DNA of 6,016 bases from Pseudomonadota bacterium (GTDB taxonomy: Bacteria > Pseudomonadota > Gammaproteobacteria > Burkholderiales > SG8-39): assembly GCA_021848555.1 (NCBI GenBank), contig JAJZUN010000193.1, forward strand, positions 1 to 6,016, in the 5' to 3' direction. This document shows, one piece after another, positions 4,072 to 6,016 of the stretch (the first letter of the stretch is position 1; every line of letters begins with the position of its first letter). Made by a program: the position numbers and the translations under genes. Under the pieces are notes generated by a model, which did no database searches, had not been told where the DNA came from, and saw nothing but the letters and a program-made list of their open reading frames with translations.

Positions 4072-6016
4072 ATGAAATCCAAGCTTTTTAGATGGGGACT
4101 TACGGCCTTGATGGTCGGAACGCTGGCGGCCTGCGGCGGTGGAGGCGGCGGCGATACCACGGCTGCCGCTCCTGGCACCGGTACGGGCACGGGCGGCGGC
4201 GCCCCGACGACCACCGCGCCGACGGTAGCGGTTCCGACCGGCGCCGCGCCGGTGATTTTAACGGCAGCGACGCCGGCAGCAACGTTTGCCGCCCTCGCGC
4301 CTGTGGTCGCAGTCGGCGGCGTGAGCATCAATAGCCCGCCGTGCGTGAGCTTCTCCATGGCCGATGCGAACGGCAACGGCATCGTCGGCTTCGGCAGCAC
4401 CGTGAAGCGTGCGACCGACGCGGTCGCGAGCTATCCGAACATGGCGTTCTCCCTGGCCAAGCTGGTTCCCGGCACCAACGGCGCCCCGAGCAAGTGGGTC
4501 AGCTATATTGTCACCGCCAATCCGACGCTCGCTGCCGACAAGACCACCATCGTCCCGGGCGTACCCAGCCGGCCTACGACCGACAACATCGGCACTTTGA
4601 CCGACAACAAGAACGGCACCTACACCTATTGTTTCTACCGCGACGTGAAAAAAGTGAAGGATGCCGTCGCCGCAGCCACGCTGACTGCGCCGAACGTCGC
4701 CGCCGACCTGGGCGACCTGACCTATGACCCGACCCTGGTGCACCGCCTGACGATCCAAATCTCGGGCAATGCGCCTGGGACCGGCACCAACACTCCCGAT
4801 GGCTCAACCTCGACCACCGCCGCCGTGCCGATGACGAATCCGATGAATGTGGTGTATGACTTCATTCCCGCCACGGGCAAAGTGGTCGACCCGGCGGATG
4901 CGACGACTACCCAGCGCCTGATCGTAGACAAGGCGAGCTGCAACGAATGCCACGCCAAACTCGGGGGCATTCCCGGCACCGACAGCGCCGGTTTCCACGG
5001 CGGCAGCCGCTACGATCCGAAATACTGCGTGGTCTGCCATACCGATCAGCGCAAGTATGGGCGGACAAACACGAAGTCTACAAACAATGATTTCGGGGTA
5101 GACAGCAAAGGCGTCGCGAACTCGACTTACGTTGCGGACGGCATGACCGTCGGTGACTTCCCGGTTTTGATTCACCGCATCCACAAGGGCGAAGAGCTGA
5201 TCAAGCAGAACTATAATTACGCCGGCGTATTGCTGAACGAGACCAAATTCCCGATGGACATCAGGAATTGCGACAAGTGCCATGACAATACCGCACCCAA
5301 GGTCGCGCCCCAGGCCGCCAACTACCAGAGCGTTCCGAGCCGGCTCGCCTGCGGCGCCTGCCACGACGGCATCGACTTCTCCAAAGGCACGGGCACCAAC
5401 AACAGCACGAACCCGACGACCGGTCTGCACAATACCTGGGGCCACATCGGCGGCGTCCAACTCGACGACAGCAAGTGCTCGTTGTGCCACGACGCGGCGT
5501 CGATCAAGTCGGTGTACCACATTCCCATCACCCCGCCGAATTCGGCGAATGCCCTTGTGGTTTCGGGTGGTTCCGCCTACACCAATGCGGCCTGGATTGC
5601 GTCGAACCGCAGCAATCTGCCGCCGGGCGCGATCGCCGTCAGCTACGACGTCAAAAGCGTCTCGCTTAATGCAACCGGGAACCCCGTGATCGTGTTCAGG
5701 ATGCTGCAGAACGGCGCCAGGGCGGATCTCAACGACCCGACGAAGGCGACCGAGATCTGGAACAATTTCTTTGGTGCGCCCAGCCTGTACTTTGTCTGGG
5801 CCGTGCCGCAGGATGGGATTACCGCGCCGGCGGATTTCAACGCCAACGCGTCCGGCTGGCTGAAGAGCATCTGGAACGGCACGGCCACAGGCAGCGGTGC
5901 CGGCACCTTGAGCGCTCCGGACACCAACGGCTACTACACGGCGACGCTGACCGGGGTAACGGTTCCGAGCACCGCCGTCATGTTCTCCGGTGGAATGGGG
6001 TATACGTATAGTCTGG
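4072..6016 (+). CDS. OmcA/MtrC-family multiheme c-type cytochrome, outer-membrane lipoprotein (3' end outside window)
   Basis: The frame stays open for 648 codons to the right edge, so the gene is partial. It starts with a lipoprotein signal, MKSKLFRWGLTALMVG followed by the lipobox LAAC (Cys21), then a Gly/Thr/Ala/Pro-rich linker (about 22-60). Residues about 60-285 form a beta-rich domain with SINSPPCVSF and DANGNGIVGFG, typical of domain I; it holds two non-heme cysteines, 91 and 187. Five CXXCH heme sites follow: CNECH (290), CVVCH (319), CDKCH (400), CGACH (427) and CSLCH (469), with likely distal ligands such as His309 and the HRIH pair (368/371). Residues about 490-648 lack heme sites and look like domain III, so a second pentaheme domain should lie beyond the edge. 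Relatives pass electrons from an MtrAB-like porin-cytochrome conduit to metals or electrodes. The start at 4072 has GGGAGAAG at 4061-4068; an in-frame ATG at 3976 would bury the signal peptide. Confidence 0.9.
   Translation, partial: MKSKLFRWGLTALMVGTLAACGGGGGGDTTAAAPGTGTGTGGGAPTTTAPTVAVPTGAAPVILTAATPAATFAALAPVVAVGGVSINSPPCVSFSMADANGNGIVGFGSTVKRATDAVASYPNMAFSLAKLVPGTNGAPSKWVSYIVTANPTLAADKTTIVPGVPSRPTTDNIGTLTDNKNGTYTYCFYRDVKKVKDAVAAATLTAPNVAADLGDLTYDPTLVHRLTIQISGNAPGTGTNTPDGSTSTTAAVPMTNPMNVVYDFIPATGKVVDPADATTTQRLIVDKASCNECHAKLGGIPGTDSAGFHGGSRYDPKYCVVCHTDQRKYGRTNTKSTNNDFGVDSKGVANSTYVADGMTVGDFPVLIHRIHKGEELIKQNYNYAGVLLNETKFPMDIRNCDKCHDNTAPKVAPQAANYQSVPSRLACGACHDGIDFSKGTGTNNSTNPTTGLHNTWGHIGGVQLDDSKCSLCHDAASIKSVYHIPITPPNSANALVVSGGSAYTNAAWIASNRSNLPPGAIAVSYDVKSVSLNATGNPVIVFRMLQNGARADLNDPTKATEIWNNFFGAPSLYFVWAVPQDGITAPADFNANASGWLKSIWNGTATGSGAGTLSAPDTNGYYTATLTGVTVPSTAVMFSGGMGYTYSL

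Noticed and set aside
4804..5520. Minus-strand open frame of 238 codons
   Set aside because: It lies antisense to the heme-binding part of the cytochrome, where the sense frame has five CXXCH motifs.

Overview
The window reads as chromosomal DNA of a GC-rich betaproteobacterium, probably with a facultative or anaerobic respiratory lifestyle. The lineage call rests on three things. The glutamate dehydrogenase is of the Burkholderia/Ralstonia type almost end to end. The first complete gene is a rhodoquinone-biosynthesis RquA. The last is an outer-membrane multiheme cytochrome of the OmcA/MtrC family. All supported genes lie on the + strand, and I see no transposase, tRNA, rRNA or CRISPR array.

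Layout from left to right: (1) a short cysteine-rich reading frame that may be the tail of a gene entering from the left (2-127, weak); (2) rquA (155-868); (3) a 354-base gap with a good sigma-70-like promoter whose -35 lies inside an FNR/Dnr-type palindrome (901-929), a structured stretch of unknown role, and a perfect 26+26 bp inverted repeat with a 3-nt loop (1128-1182); (4) an unrecognised small protein with a helical middle and a basic RGG-like tail (1223-1645); (5) a hemerythrin HHE-domain protein (1687-2241), 41 bp downstream, with a G8 tract just before its start; (6) an NAD(P)-dependent glutamate dehydrogenase, gdhA (2306-3589); (7) a 482-base gap with several hairpins and a second FNR/Dnr-type box (3862-3875); (8) the first 648 codons of an OmcA/MtrC-type lipoprotein cytochrome with five CXXCH motifs (4072 to the right edge).

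What links the genes is redox. RquA converts ubiquinone to low-potential rhodoquinone, used with fumarate reductase or reverse complex II activity when oxygen is short. Hemerythrin-like proteins bind or sense O2 or NO. The OmcA/MtrC cytochrome carries electrons to acceptors outside the cell. Two of the gaps hold near-consensus FNR-type sites, so oxygen-responsive control of this neighbourhood is plausible. That they work as one system is my inference; gdhA may be an unrelated housekeeping neighbour. The least explained items are the long perfect palindrome, the untranslated-looking stretch behind the first FNR-type promoter, and the RGG-tailed small protein.
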